Part shown: positions 8,935-18,181 of the stretch, one piece after another
How positions within the stretch are numbered: the first letter of the stretch is position 1
How the letters are laid out: each line of letters opens with the position of its first letter
Assembly: GCA_031555935.1 (NCBI GenBank)
Contig: JAVBTX010000028.1
Span: forward strand, 1-64,000
DNA from: Roseburia_C sp031555935
GTDB taxonomy: Bacteria; Bacillota; Clostridia; Lachnospirales; Lachnospiraceae
Direction of reading: 5' to 3'
DNA length: 64,000 nt
Translations under genes and position numbers: made by a program
The notes under the pieces: model-generated
Database searches by the model: none
The model's input: the letters and a program-made list of their open reading frames with translations, nothing else
What the model was told of the DNA's origin: nothing

Positions 8935-10509
8935 CTATTCCAATCCCAAATCACGCAGTATCTTTATGAGCTCGATGCTGTAATCGGTTCGCTCTTTTAT
9001 CTGGTACAGCTCCAATGCCCTTTCTTTGCTGACACCAAATTGCTCACTCAACACTTGTTCTATTAGCGTACCGAGCGGCTCATATTCCTCAAGTATACCG
9101 TATTCATCAGCCTTTTCATAATATTTATCATATCGCCCTAAGCCGCGAATCAAGGCATCTAGGGCAAACTGATATTGCTCAACATCCATTAATGCCACAT
9201 ACGCATGATACTCCTCCTGAACAATTGACAGAACAGAACATTTATTATATAGCTCCAGATCTTTTTCATTTACGTTCATTCCTGAAATCACGCCATATGC
9301 CTCTACGTAACGCCCCTGCTGATACAAATCTTTTACACTTGCCATGTCATTTGAATAATTTACAAAATTACTTCCCAACATGATTAATGCAAAAATTGAC
9401 GCCGCCATTATCAAAATCAAAATCACTGGTTTTTTCGGTAATGGTGGTGACAAATCTACTTCTTTTGGTTTTTTCGGCTTTGGTGGCTTTTTGGGTTTTG
9501 GTGGTTTCTTCTCTTTTGGAGGCTTTTCTTTCTTTTCCTTTTTCTTCTTTTTCTTTTCACCAGCATCTATTTCCTGAAGAATTTCCATATTTTCATCTGA
9601 AATATTCTCCAGCGAGCCTTCTTCTGCTACCTTTACTGATTTTGCTTCATCCGTATCGTCGCCAAATAGAAGGGACATAAACTTGGACATCTTTCCACTT
9701 TTTTTCCCCGCCTTCTTCCCACGGTTCTTTTTCTCACCTAATTCTGATAGTGCGTCAATACTCTCTAACTTTTCTAATTCACCAAAATCTTCATCTTCAT
9801 CAGCCTTTAGCAGCGCACTTATGTCCGAAAGCTCCGAATCCTCTGAAAGACCTGATAGTAAATCCAGCAATCCATCATCTGAATTATCACCCGCGATATC
9901 TTCATCCAGTTTGCTTTCATCCTGAATTTGTTCTTCGTCGTCCAATAATTTTTCTTCAAAAAACGGCGCTTCTTCCGAATTGTTCTCTGGGAACTCCTCT
10001 CCTAGCAGTGATTCCTCTCCAACCTCAGATTCTTCTTCAAAAAGCGGTGTCTCCTCGCCTAGCATAAAGTTCTCTAAAGAATCCCCCTGTGGCTCTTTTT
10101 CTTCCTCGAGCCCTTGTTGGATTGCTTCATTCATTATTGGGTCATTATCATTCAGAAGCTGCTTGGCCTCATTCACAATCCCCTCAATGCTGCCCATAAA
10201 CTCACTTGGTACTTGTTCCTCTTCTTTGGCCATATCATCTGATGAGATATCCTGTCCTGCTTCTTCTGCATCTATTTCTAGTTCAAAGTTACGGCCAAAT
10301 TCACTTTCCTCATCACTTTCTAACTCTTTTAAAAAGTCACGATAAAATTCCGCACCATAATCTTTCTTCTTTTTATTCTTTTTTCGGCGTGCCTCACGTT
10401 CCTCATCTTCACGTACTGAATCAAGCAAATTCGAAATATCTTTTCGATCATTCCGGTCTGACACCGCTGCATGCAATAAATCATCTAAATAATCTTCATT
10501 TTTACTCAA
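8935..10509 (-). CDS. Acidic protein with one membrane segment, unknown function
   Basis: About 524 residues. The first 300 or so are strongly acidic and low-complexity (Glu/Asp/Ser). A Lys/Pro-rich stretch follows (repeats such as PPKPKKPPKPKK), then one hydrophobic segment (VILILIMAASIFALIML), then about 120 residues of helical, TPR-like sequence outside or at the membrane. I chose the TTG at 10509 because GGAGGAG precedes it by 6 bases. The ATG six codons earlier has no RBS and abuts a hairpin. I do not recognise a family. It is the first gene of the run leading to hisH-hisF-ung. Confidence 0.75.
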   Translation of the reverse strand: MSKNEDYLDDLLHAAVSDRNDRKDISNLLDSVREDEEREARRKKNKKKKDYGAEFYRDFLKELESDEESEFGRNFELEIDAEEAGQDISSDDMAKEEEQVPSEFMGSIEGIVNEAKQLLNDNDPIMNEAIQQGLEEEKEPQGDSLENFMLGEETPLFEEESEVGEESLLGEEFPENNSEEAPFFEEKLLDDEEQIQDESKLDEDIAGDNSDDGLLDLLSGLSEDSELSDISALLKADEDEDFGELEKLESIDALSELGEKKNRGKKAGKKSGKMSKFMSLLFGDDTDEAKSVKVAEEGSLENISDENMEILQEIDAGEKKKKKKEKKEKPPKEKKPPKPKKPPKPKKPKEVDLSPPLPKKPVILILIMAASIFALIMLGSNFVNYSNDMASVKDLYQQGRYVEAYGVISGMNVNEKDLELYNKCSVLSIVQEEYHAYVALMDVEQYQFALDALIRGLGRYDKYYEKADEYGILEEYEPLGTLIEQVLSEQFGVSKERALELYQIKERTDYSIELIKILRDLGLE

Positions 10510-10535
10510 GGAATTCTCCTCCGACATATTTAATA

Positions 10536-10561
10536 GGGGATGTGATGAAAATCACATCCCC
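10536..10561 (-). terminator. 11-bp perfect hairpin between cheV and the acidic-protein gene
   Basis: GGGGATGTGAT and ATCACATCCCC pair perfectly with a four-base loop, 33 bases past the cheV stop. There is no T-run on the minus strand, so it may be a weak terminator, an RNA processing or stability element, or a protein-binding site. Confidence 0.5.
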
Positions 10562-10593
10562 TTCTCTACTTTCCTCATCGTTATGATTTCTTA

Positions 10594-11490
10594 TCAGCCT
10601 TTAATCAACTTATCAATTGCCTCTACCAAAAGTCCAATCTCTGGTTTTGTCAACTGTGCATCAGCTCCTAACGCTTCTCCTTTTCTTCTCATTTCATCAT
10701 TTACAAGGGATGAGAAGATAACTACTGGTATATGATTCATGTCATCATCCGACTTAATTAACTTCGTCAAACGGTGACCATCCATCTCTGGCATCTCAAT
10801 ATCTGTAATGACACAATGTACCTTCTGATTCAAGGTTCCAGCTTTTTTAAATGCGACCAATTTCTCCCATGCTTCTTTACCATTCATATTCACATTTAAA
10901 TTGGTATAGCCAGCCTTTTTCAGACAGTCTGTAATCAATTTACTAAGTAGTGGTGAATCTTCGGCAATAACAATTGGTGACATGTCTCTTGCTCTTTCAC
11001 CCATCTCGGCGATTTCTGATACTTTTAATCCTGTCTCTGGGCTGATATCTGTTACAATCTTCTCAAAGTCAAGAATTACTACTAATTTATTCTCTAGCTT
11101 AATCACGCCAGTCGATACACCATTATCCTTGGCATTGACAGTTGAATCTGGTTTTATAATATCTGACCATGATACACGATTAATTCCTACTACAGAATCT
11201 ACATGAAATGCAATATTCAACTTATTGAAATTAGTTATAATGAACAAACCTGGGTCTGTTCCTTCACCCATTGCCAATGCTTTTCGCAAGCTGATAACTG
11301 TAATCATTTCATCACGTGGCATAAATATGCCTTCCACATATGGATGAGAATTAGGAACTGGTGTCACTTCCTGGTAAGTCAATATCTCGCGAATCTTCGC
11401 AACATTGATTCCATAAAGATTATTTCCTATTGTAAATTCAAGAACCTCAAGCTCATTTGTGCCGTTTTCTAAAAGAATATTTGTCTCCAT
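10594..11490 (-). CDS. cheV: Chemotaxis adaptor CheV (CheW domain plus receiver)
   Basis: About 298 residues. An N-terminal CheW-like domain (near 10-155, with PYVEGIFMPRDEMITVISLR) is followed by a response-regulator receiver (near 165-298) with the phospho-accepting Asp in CVITDIEMPEMDG and the lysine in LTKPEIG. CheV couples chemoreceptors to CheA and uses phosphorylation for adaptation. The start at 11490 is supported by GGAGGAGAGG. An upstream in-frame ATG lacks an RBS. No other chemotaxis gene is nearby, so it is a stand-alone locus. Confidence 0.92.
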   Translation of the reverse strand: METNILLENGTNELEVLEFTIGNNLYGINVAKIREILTYQEVTPVPNSHPYVEGIFMPRDEMITVISLRKALAMGEGTDPGLFIITNFNKLNIAFHVDSVVGINRVSWSDIIKPDSTVNAKDNGVSTGVIKLENKLVVILDFEKIVTDISPETGLKVSEIAEMGERARDMSPIVIAEDSPLLSKLITDCLKKAGYTNLNVNMNGKEAWEKLVAFKKAGTLNQKVHCVITDIEMPEMDGHRLTKLIKSDDDMNHIPVVIFSSLVNDEMRRKGEALGADAQLTKPEIGLLVEAIDKLIKG

Positions 11491-11618
11491 TGTCCTCTCC
11501 TCCAAATCATTCTCTAAAATTGTATTCATTATAACATAATATTACATAAAAATGCACTTATTTTTTTTATTCTTTTATTTATTTTTTACAATTTAACTTT
11601 GTTGTTGGTAGATTGACC

Positions 11619-12302
11619 TTATTTTACGCTCAATTCCAGACCATTGGCCTCGGATATTTCTTCTGAAACCTCGAATAATAATATCGTATCGACAGTCTCC
11701 CCGGCTGGTATCACATCATCAAAGGTACTTAACCCCTTTAACGAAGCTGTTAACATCGCTGGTACTTTTTTCTGTTTGTCGATAATTGCCGATATTGTAA
11801 ATTTTTTATTTAGGATATTGCACTCCACATCTTCGTCAGTGGGATTGTTCAGTGCAACTGTCACAACCAAAATCACATTGCCTGGCTGGGCTTCAATCGA
11901 CAAATATTCTCCCTCACGATAGGCTTCCTTCCGTTCAACGCCAACATATTCTGCTGTAATTCCCACCAATCCCAACGCCTCTGTCAGCGTTGCCGGTTCC
12001 ACTGGTGCATCTGCTTCGCTGTCCTCCGCCACAGGTGTATCGTCTCCTGCCACTTCTGTATCTGATGCGCTCTCCGGTATGTCCGCGTCTATGACGTCTT
12101 CTGTCGCTTCTTCTAAATCTTCTGGCGGAACGTGGGTCAGACCATCTGGCTGCCTGGTGTTATATTTTGATACGACATGGGCAGAATAGTACACAATTGC
12201 CGCCTGTTCTTCCTCTGTCAGGGTAATCGGTTGATCACCACATCCCCCCACGACCAATGCCATGACACAAACCAATGCTGCCAGCATCTTTTTTCGCTTC
12301 AT
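11619..12302 (-). CDS. Secreted lipoprotein, DUF4352-like
   Basis: 227 residues with a classic lipoprotein signal (MKRKKMLAALVCVMALVVGGC, acylated Cys near residue 21). An acidic, Thr/Pro-rich spacer (about 65-105) follows, then a beta-sandwich-like domain (about 110-227) with the look of DUF4352 / Telomeric-repeat-factor-2-like extracellular domains (NVILVVTVALNNPTDEDVEC). Substrate and role are unknown. It is transcribed alone or with the two-component genes upstream (68 bases). Confidence 0.7.
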   Translation of the reverse strand: MKRKKMLAALVCVMALVVGGCGDQPITLTEEEQAAIVYYSAHVVSKYNTRQPDGLTHVPPEDLEEATEDVIDADIPESASDTEVAGDDTPVAEDSEADAPVEPATLTEALGLVGITAEYVGVERKEAYREGEYLSIEAQPGNVILVVTVALNNPTDEDVECNILNKKFTISAIIDKQKKVPAMLTASLKGLSTFDDVIPAGETVDTILLFEVSEEISEANGLELSVK

Positions 12303-12370
12303 CTATTTCTCCTTCAGAATCAACTTTATAATACTTTTATGTTAGCATTTTTTTAGTATCTAAGCAACTA

Positions 12371-13852
12371 CTAATTGCTTTTTGTATCCAGCTCAAACCA
12401 AAACAATACTCCGTCTGTGGTATTCTCCACACCGCATTCCTGATGCAAGGATTCCATAATTGCTTTTACAATTGACAAACCGATTCCGCTTCCGCCATAT
12501 TCTCTTGTTCTTGCCTTATCTACTTTGTAGAATTTGACCCAGATTTTTTCTATATCTTCAACCGGAATATGCGCTCCGGTGTTAAAGACATTTACCCGCA
12601 CACGCTCTGCTTTTTGAAGATAGGAAATTTCTATTCTGCGTTCACCGTCGCAATGATGAATGGCATTGCTTAGATAATTGGTCAGAACTTCTTCTATTTT
12701 AAATTCATCGGCCCAAACATAAAGCGGTTCCACTTCCGTCAAATGCAGCATAATTTCATTTTGCTCTAACAAGATGGACGCATTGTTTATCACCCCATGT
12801 ACTAATTCAGTCAAGTCAAATCGTTCCACGGTGACCACTTCATTTCCAAACTCTAACTGGTTCAAGGTTAAAAGCTTCTTCACCAGCTGATTCATTTTAT
12901 CAGCCTCGTCAATGATAACCTCGGTATAAAAACGGCGACTGTCGGGGTCCTCCGAAACACACTCCTGCAAGCCTTCGGCGTAGCCCTGAATTAGCGCTAA
13001 CGGTGTTTTTAATTCATGTGATACATTGGATAAGAAGTCTTTTCGCATCTCATCGATGCGCTCTTTCCTGACGATATCCATCTGTAATTCGTTATTGGCA
13101 CTCTTTAGTTCTGAGATGGTCTTTTCCAGTGTTGTTGAGAGCTGATTGATATGGGCACCGAGCTGCTCAATTTCATTATCGCCAGTCACCTGATATTTTA
13201 CGTCAAAATCCAACTGCGCCATGCGCTCAGAAATATCGGTAAGCTGCACAATTGGCTCGGTAATCCGGCGCGTCACAAAATAGACAAGGATGATACTTAT
13301 AATAACGGCAAAAATCCCCGTAAATGCCAGCAATTTTTCAAAAACAGCAACACTTTCCTGAATGCTCTCAAGCGCCACCCGAATCAATACCGGATTTCCA
13401 TTATCAAGTGCACCAACCAGCACCAGATACTCCGATTTCATTCTGGTATCCGTAACCTTACCGATGGTATAGTTATCCGTCCCGCTAATGATCTCCATTC
13501 CAGTCGCTTCTTCGTTGTAAGTCAAATCCCAAAATAAGTTGAGCAAAGTATCAATATAATAGGATGACGACCGAACCACGGCATGGTCTGATTTAATGAT
13601 GATAATATCAATATTCTTACTGGAACAAAGCTTTTCAAATTCAATATCAAATTGGCTGCTGGCAAGACCATCGTTGTTTGCCACCTCATTAATCGTGTCA
13701 AATGCACCCTGCAATACCTTTTGTTTATCCCTTGTGTAATACCATCCCGCCAATGTAGCATTTAAAAGCCAGCACAGTAATACTGTGCCGGCCATTAATC
13801 CTGCAATGATGATTGATATTTGTTTTCTAATGGTATTTTTGCTTTTTTTCAT
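12371..13852 (-). CDS. Membrane sensor histidine kinase
   Basis: 493 residues: a transmembrane helix near 13-33, an extracellular sensing loop to about 165, a second helix near 170-190, HAMP (to about 245), HisKA with the phospho-acceptor in SNVSHELKTPLALIQGYAEGL (near 280) and HATPase_c with an N-box (NYLSNAIHHC) and GGSGIGLSIVKAI. It phosphorylates the regulator encoded just upstream, whose gene overlaps it by 4 bases. The general VanS/PhoR-like type is clear. The signal is not. Confidence 0.92.
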   Translation of the reverse strand: MKKSKNTIRKQISIIIAGLMAGTVLLCWLLNATLAGWYYTRDKQKVLQGAFDTINEVANNDGLASSQFDIEFEKLCSSKNIDIIIIKSDHAVVRSSSYYIDTLLNLFWDLTYNEEATGMEIISGTDNYTIGKVTDTRMKSEYLVLVGALDNGNPVLIRVALESIQESVAVFEKLLAFTGIFAVIISIILVYFVTRRITEPIVQLTDISERMAQLDFDVKYQVTGDNEIEQLGAHINQLSTTLEKTISELKSANNELQMDIVRKERIDEMRKDFLSNVSHELKTPLALIQGYAEGLQECVSEDPDSRRFYTEVIIDEADKMNQLVKKLLTLNQLEFGNEVVTVERFDLTELVHGVINNASILLEQNEIMLHLTEVEPLYVWADEFKIEEVLTNYLSNAIHHCDGERRIEISYLQKAERVRVNVFNTGAHIPVEDIEKIWVKFYKVDKARTREYGGSGIGLSIVKAIMESLHQECGVENTTDGVLFWFELDTKSN

Positions 13853-14529
13853 TTTGGCACCTCGAATTTATACCCCATTCCCCATATGGTCTTGATACAT
13901 TCTCCTTTTTCGCCCATCTTACTACGTAATTTCTTGACATGGGTATCGATTGTTCTGGCATCACCAAAGTAATCATAATTCCAGACATGATTTAGTATTT
14001 TTTCACGAGAAAGCGCAATACCTTCATTTTCGATAAAATATGTTAGCAACTCAAACTCTTTATAACTCAAATCAATCGGTTCTTCATCAATCGTGACCAG
14101 ATGCGCTGCCTTGTCCAAAACAATTCCCCCAACCCGAGTCACCTCTTCGGAATTACTCTGATTCGAACGCCTCAGAATTGCTTCCACCCGCGCCACCAAA
14201 ATCTTTGGACTGAATGGTTTTGATACGTATTCATCAACACCGAGCTGAAAGCCCATTAGCTCATCACTCTCATCGCCCTTTGCGGTCAGCATGATGATTG
14301 GCACTTTGGAAGTCTCCCGAACCTCTCGGCAGACATCCCAGCCATTTACTTTTGGCATCATAACATCTAGGATTATCAATGCGATTTCTTTTTCTCTATA
14401 GAAAATATCAAGTGCTGCTTCACCATCAGCAGCCTCTAATACTTCAAATTCTTGTCTAATCAAAAAATCACTGACTAATTTACGCATCCGACTTTCGTCA
14501 TCTACGACTAATATTTTTAATTTATCCAT
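13849..14529 (-). CDS. OmpR-family response regulator
   Basis: 226 residues, full length for the family. The receiver domain has VDDESRMRK, the phospho-Asp in LIILDVMMPKVNG (near residue 54) and KPFSP. A winged-helix DNA-binding domain follows (LSYKEFELLTYF, VWNYDYFGDARTIDTHVKKLR). It overlaps the kinase gene by ATGA. GAGGTGG precedes the ATG. Targets are unknown. WalR is unlikely because the usual walHI genes are absent. Confidence 0.94.
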   Translation of the reverse strand: MDKLKILVVDDESRMRKLVSDFLIRQEFEVLEAADGEAALDIFYREKEIALIILDVMMPKVNGWDVCREVRETSKVPIIMLTAKGDESDELMGFQLGVDEYVSKPFSPKILVARVEAILRRSNQSNSEEVTRVGGIVLDKAAHLVTIDEEPIDLSYKEFELLTYFIENEGIALSREKILNHVWNYDYFGDARTIDTHVKKLRSKMGEKGECIKTIWGMGYKFEVPK

Positions 14530-14595
14530 AATTATACCACCTCTTTTAGATTACGATTTATTCTAACAGATAATTATGTCAAAACTGTGTTTTTC

Positions 14596-15258
14596 TTATT
14601 GATATTCTGTATCTGTTTGAGCCGATGCATCAGGCGGCGACAAGGCTTCTTCACGCGCTCGCAAGTCTTCTTCTCTTTGCCGCAGGGTCTTTTCCCGCTC
14701 ATCTAGCTGTTGCTCCCAGGCCGCATGCTTATCAATGATCTGATTTTCATAATTTAAGATGGTCGGATTATTAGTGGTTGCCGTTATTGCATACATTGCT
14801 GCAACAATCACCACCAAGACAACAATGATTACGAGCGCCCCTCGAAACCGGGTTTTATAATTCACATTCCGTTCTTTTATTTCGACTTTCTTTTCTGACT
14901 TCGGCGGGGTCTTTTCAACTGGTTTTTCAACTGACTTCTCGACTGGTCTTTCCACTGATAAAAGGGATGTCTTCTGCTTGGCAATCGGAATCGGTAAAAT
15001 ATCAACCTTATTTATGCTCGGATTCGTGGTCAGATATTCTTGAAGCTCTCTTAAATATCCATATCCCACCGGCGTTTCAAACATTTTTTCCTCAATCAGC
15101 TTGCGATACATTTGCAATACCATTTCTGGACTATTTCGATTAATTTTAGATTGGATGTATTTTATTCCCTCTAATTCTTTGGTTGCCTGAGCGATTATTT
15201 GCTCATCCTCAAATGCATATCCGCCAATCACATTTTTTGGTGTACCTTCTCCTGCCAT
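14596..15258 (-). CDS. Single-pass membrane protein with coiled-coil tail, unknown
   Basis: 220 residues. The cytoplasmic N-terminus (about 1-130) is mostly helical and includes a Val-Glu-Lys-Pro repeat (VEKSVEKPVEK). One transmembrane helix (about 143-163, ALVIIVVLVVIVAAMYAI) is followed by a heptad-rich, Glu/Arg-rich outer or distal coil (about 180-210). No family is recognised. It lies 15 bases downstream of nrdG and may be read through from it. AAGGAG precedes the ATG. Confidence 0.65.
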   Translation of the reverse strand: MAGEGTPKNVIGGYAFEDEQIIAQATKELEGIKYIQSKINRNSPEMVLQMYRKLIEEKMFETPVGYGYLRELQEYLTTNPSINKVDILPIPIAKQKTSLLSVERPVEKSVEKPVEKTPPKSEKKVEIKERNVNYKTRFRGALVIIVVLVVIVAAMYAITATTNNPTILNYENQIIDKHAAWEQQLDEREKTLRQREEDLRAREEALSPPDASAQTDTEYQ

Positions 15259-15273
15259 CCTATTTCTCCTTAC

Positions 15274-15795
15274 CTAAAATAGCGTCTCTATTGTTCCATT
15301 TTCCCGATACGCTGACATCCGTATTACGCGTTGGTTAGTCGAGCCTTTGAACTTCAAGCGAATGTCTTTCTGCGCCAAAACAAAGGGTCCATCGACCAGA
15401 ACATCGATATATTGAAGCATTTCACTTGTTGCTTCACAGAACTTTCGGCCGCCTGCTGCCAAGTCCGGTTCGAGCAGATAGCCCGTGTAAGCCCAGATAT
15501 CCTTGGTCGGATAATGCGCTTTTACCTTCCGCAAAAATGGCAGCAAGACCGCTTGATTTTCCGGTTCAAACGGGTCTCCCCCCAATAAAGTCAGCCCTTT
15601 AATATAGGTCGGTTCTAAGGACGCCATAATTTCCGCTGCAACCTTATCGGTAAATGGATTTCCATTTTTAAAATTCCAAGTTTCCGGCTGAAAACAACCT
15701 TCGCAATGATTGCGACAGCCCGATACAAACAACGTCGTCCGCACCCCACTGCCATTGGCAATATCGCTGTATTTTATTGCTGAATAGTACATCAT
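15274..15795 (-). CDS. nrdG: Anaerobic ribonucleotide reductase activase
   Basis: 173 residues, a radical-SAM enzyme that uses S-adenosylmethionine to put the glycyl radical on NrdD. The 4Fe-4S motif is CRNHCEGC near residue 26, and the glycine-rich SAM-binding motif is LLGGDPFEP. The start at 15795 overlaps the nrdD stop by ATGA, so activase and reductase are coupled. Longer in-frame starts would run deep into nrdD and are not supported. Confidence 0.95.
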   Translation of the reverse strand: MMYYSAIKYSDIANGSGVRTTLFVSGCRNHCEGCFQPETWNFKNGNPFTDKVAAEIMASLEPTYIKGLTLLGGDPFEPENQAVLLPFLRKVKAHYPTKDIWAYTGYLLEPDLAAGGRKFCEATSEMLQYIDVLVDGPFVLAQKDIRLKFKGSTNQRVIRMSAYRENGTIETLF

Positions 15796-17954
15796 AAATG
15801 CAATACCCGCTCTTTGATTTCCTGTGTCCGGCCTTGATTCCAATACTGACTTCCAATATAACCACAAGTCCGGCGTGCTACATTCATCTTGTCCTGGTCG
15901 CGATTATGACAATGTGGGCATTCCCAGACCAATTTACCATCTTCATCACCAACGACTTGAATTTCGCCATCAAAACCACACACCTGACAATAATCACTCT
16001 TGGTATTTAATTCCGCATACATGATATTCTCGTAAATGAACCGCATCACGGCCATTACAGCTTCTAAATTATCCTGCATGTTTGGAACTTCCACATAGCT
16101 GATTGCACCGCCCGGCGATAAGGCCTGAAACTGTGACTCAAATTTTAATTTTGCAAAGGCATCAATTTGCTCTGTTACCCGCACATGATAACTGTTGGTA
16201 ATGTAACTCTTGTCAGTTACATCGGGAATTACTCCAAAACGTTTTTGCAGACACTTTGCAAATTTATAGGTGGTACTTTCTAATGGTGTTCCATAAACTG
16301 AGAAGTCGATATTATGCTCTGCCTTCCACGCTGCGCATTTATCATTTAGATGCTGCATTATTTCTAAGGCAAATGGCGTTGCTGAAGCTTCGGTGTGAGA
16401 TTTACCGGTCATGTATTTCGTACATTCACATAGTCCCGCATAGCCTAAGGATATGGTTGAATATCCACCATACAGTAGCTTATCGATCGTCTCGCCTTTA
16501 TCTAATCTCGCCAATGCACCATGCTGCCATAAAATCGGTGCCACGTCCGAAGGGGTTCCCTTCAAACGGTTATGGCGCGCCAACAAGGCTCGATAGCAAA
16601 GGTCTAATCGTTCATCAAACAATTTCCAGAAGGTGTCAAAGCTGCCGCCTGATGAGCATGCCAAATCGACTAGATTGATGGTTACTACTCCCTGATTAAA
16701 ACGACCATAAAATTTTGGTTTTCCGGTTTCATCCTTATAAACTGTCAGGAAGGAACGACAGCCCATACAGGTATAGCAGTTCCCTTGTTTTAGTTCTTTC
16801 ATTTTTTTCTCAGAAATATAGTCCGGGACCATTCGCTTCGCGGTACATTTCGCGGCCTTCTGGGTCAGATAATAATACTCTGAATCTTCATGAATATTAT
16901 CTTCTTCTAATACATAGATAAGCTTTGGAAATGCCGGTGTTACCCAAATGCCATTCTCGTTCTTTACACCTTGGTAACGCTGCTCTAGCACCTCTTCGAT
17001 AATCAGAGCCAAATCTTTCTTTTCCTGCTCATTTTTCGCTTCATTTAGATACATAAATACGGTCACAAATGGCGACTGCCCATTGGTAGTCATTAATGTT
17101 ACCACCTGATACTGAATCACCTGCACCCCGCGCTCAATTTCAGCATGAATTCTTTGTTCGACTATTTCATCTACTTTTGCCTCATTATAGGTAGCATCGG
17201 CCGCCGCTAACATCGCCAATACTTCTTTACGAATTTTCACCCGACTAGTCTGTACAAATGGAACCAGATGAGCCAATGAGATACTCTGTCCGCCATATTG
17301 TGAGCTGGCTACCTGCGCAATTATCTGGGTGGCGATATTACATGCCGTGGAAAAGGAGTGTGGTTTATCTATTCTTGTGCCACTGATTACGGTTCCATTT
17401 TGCAGCATGTCCTCTAAATTGACCAAATCACAGTTATGCATATGCTGGGCAAAATAGTCCGCATCATGAAAATGAATAATGCCTTGTTCATGCGCCTGCA
17501 CAATGTCCTCGTCAAGCAAAAAACGCTTTGTTATATCCTTGCTGACTTCGCCCGCCATGTAATCTCTCTGAACGCTATTGACGGTTGAATTTTTGTTGGA
17601 ATTTTCCTGTTTTACTTCTTCATTATTACACTCAATCAGACTTAGAATCTGTTCATCGGTCGAATTGGATTTACGCACTAAAGCTCTTTTATAACGATAT
17701 GTGATGTATTTTCTGGCTACCGAAAATTTTCTTCTTGCCATCAATTGGTCTTCCACTATATCTTGGATATCCTCGACGTTTAGTGAATAGCCGGACTGCT
17801 GACAAGCATCTTCGATTTGTTCTGCAATCTCATGTATTTCTTCTATTGTTAAGCGTTCCTGCTCTACCACCTCATGATTTGCCTTGTCAATTGCAGTGAT
17901 AATTTTGGTAATGTCGAATATTGATTCCATCCCACTTCGTTTAATGATTTTCAT
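15792..17954 (-). CDS. nrdD: Anaerobic ribonucleoside-triphosphate reductase
   Basis: 720 residues, the class III reductase that makes dNTPs without oxygen. The N-terminus has the ATP-cone allosteric domain (about 1-95). The C-terminus carries the zinc site (CQVCGF and CPHCH, near 645-675) and the glycyl-radical loop RRTCGYIG (near 690). Start 17954 follows AGGAG. An earlier in-frame ATG lacks an RBS. A NrdR-type box lies about 30 bases upstream. It forms an operon with nrdG. Confidence 0.97.
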   Translation of the reverse strand: MKIIKRSGMESIFDITKIITAIDKANHEVVEQERLTIEEIHEIAEQIEDACQQSGYSLNVEDIQDIVEDQLMARRKFSVARKYITYRYKRALVRKSNSTDEQILSLIECNNEEVKQENSNKNSTVNSVQRDYMAGEVSKDITKRFLLDEDIVQAHEQGIIHFHDADYFAQHMHNCDLVNLEDMLQNGTVISGTRIDKPHSFSTACNIATQIIAQVASSQYGGQSISLAHLVPFVQTSRVKIRKEVLAMLAAADATYNEAKVDEIVEQRIHAEIERGVQVIQYQVVTLMTTNGQSPFVTVFMYLNEAKNEQEKKDLALIIEEVLEQRYQGVKNENGIWVTPAFPKLIYVLEEDNIHEDSEYYYLTQKAAKCTAKRMVPDYISEKKMKELKQGNCYTCMGCRSFLTVYKDETGKPKFYGRFNQGVVTINLVDLACSSGGSFDTFWKLFDERLDLCYRALLARHNRLKGTPSDVAPILWQHGALARLDKGETIDKLLYGGYSTISLGYAGLCECTKYMTGKSHTEASATPFALEIMQHLNDKCAAWKAEHNIDFSVYGTPLESTTYKFAKCLQKRFGVIPDVTDKSYITNSYHVRVTEQIDAFAKLKFESQFQALSPGGAISYVEVPNMQDNLEAVMAVMRFIYENIMYAELNTKSDYCQVCGFDGEIQVVGDEDGKLVWECPHCHNRDQDKMNVARRTCGYIGSQYWNQGRTQEIKERVLHL

Positions 17955-17982
17955 AATGTTTCTCCTATTTCTATGTATATTG

Positions 17983-17998
17983 TCACTATATATTGTAC
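17983..17998 (-). promoter_or_regulatory. NrdR-box-like site before nrdD
   Basis: Read toward nrdD the site is GTACAATATATAGTGA, matching the NrdR consensus ACACWATATATWGTGT at 13 of 16 positions. NrdR normally binds two boxes about 30 bp apart. I see only one strong box, with a much weaker candidate near 18112. Confidence 0.6.
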
Positions 17999-18044
17999 TC
18001 AGCCACATAAAAGCAGCTCTGTATCATCAGTCACAGAACTGCAT

Positions 18045-18106
18045 TGCTTAGTATTCATTGCTTAGCATCGAACTGCTTTAGTATCGCATTGCTTTAGCAA
18101 TGTCAT
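18045..18106. repeat. Four short tandem repeats in the nrdD leader
   Basis: Four imperfect units of 14-17 bases based on TGCTTTAGTATCGCAT stand in a row between the nrdD promoter area and the upstream regulator gene. Their function is unknown. They are too short and too irregular for a CRISPR array. Confidence 0.55.
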
Positions 18107-18181
18107 TATACCACATATTGTATGTCACGCAAGTCTTTTCTACTACATTTATGAAATATTTTTTTTGATAAATAAATATTT

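Noticed and set aside
9192..10586. Several plus-strand open frames opposite the acidic membrane-protein gene
   Set aside because: Ser/Phe-rich low complexity that mirrors Glu/Lys codons. The minus-strand gene has a proper RBS and operon context.
18045..18106. CRISPR array
   Set aside because: Repeat units are 14-17 bases, imperfect, without spacers, and no cas genes are present.
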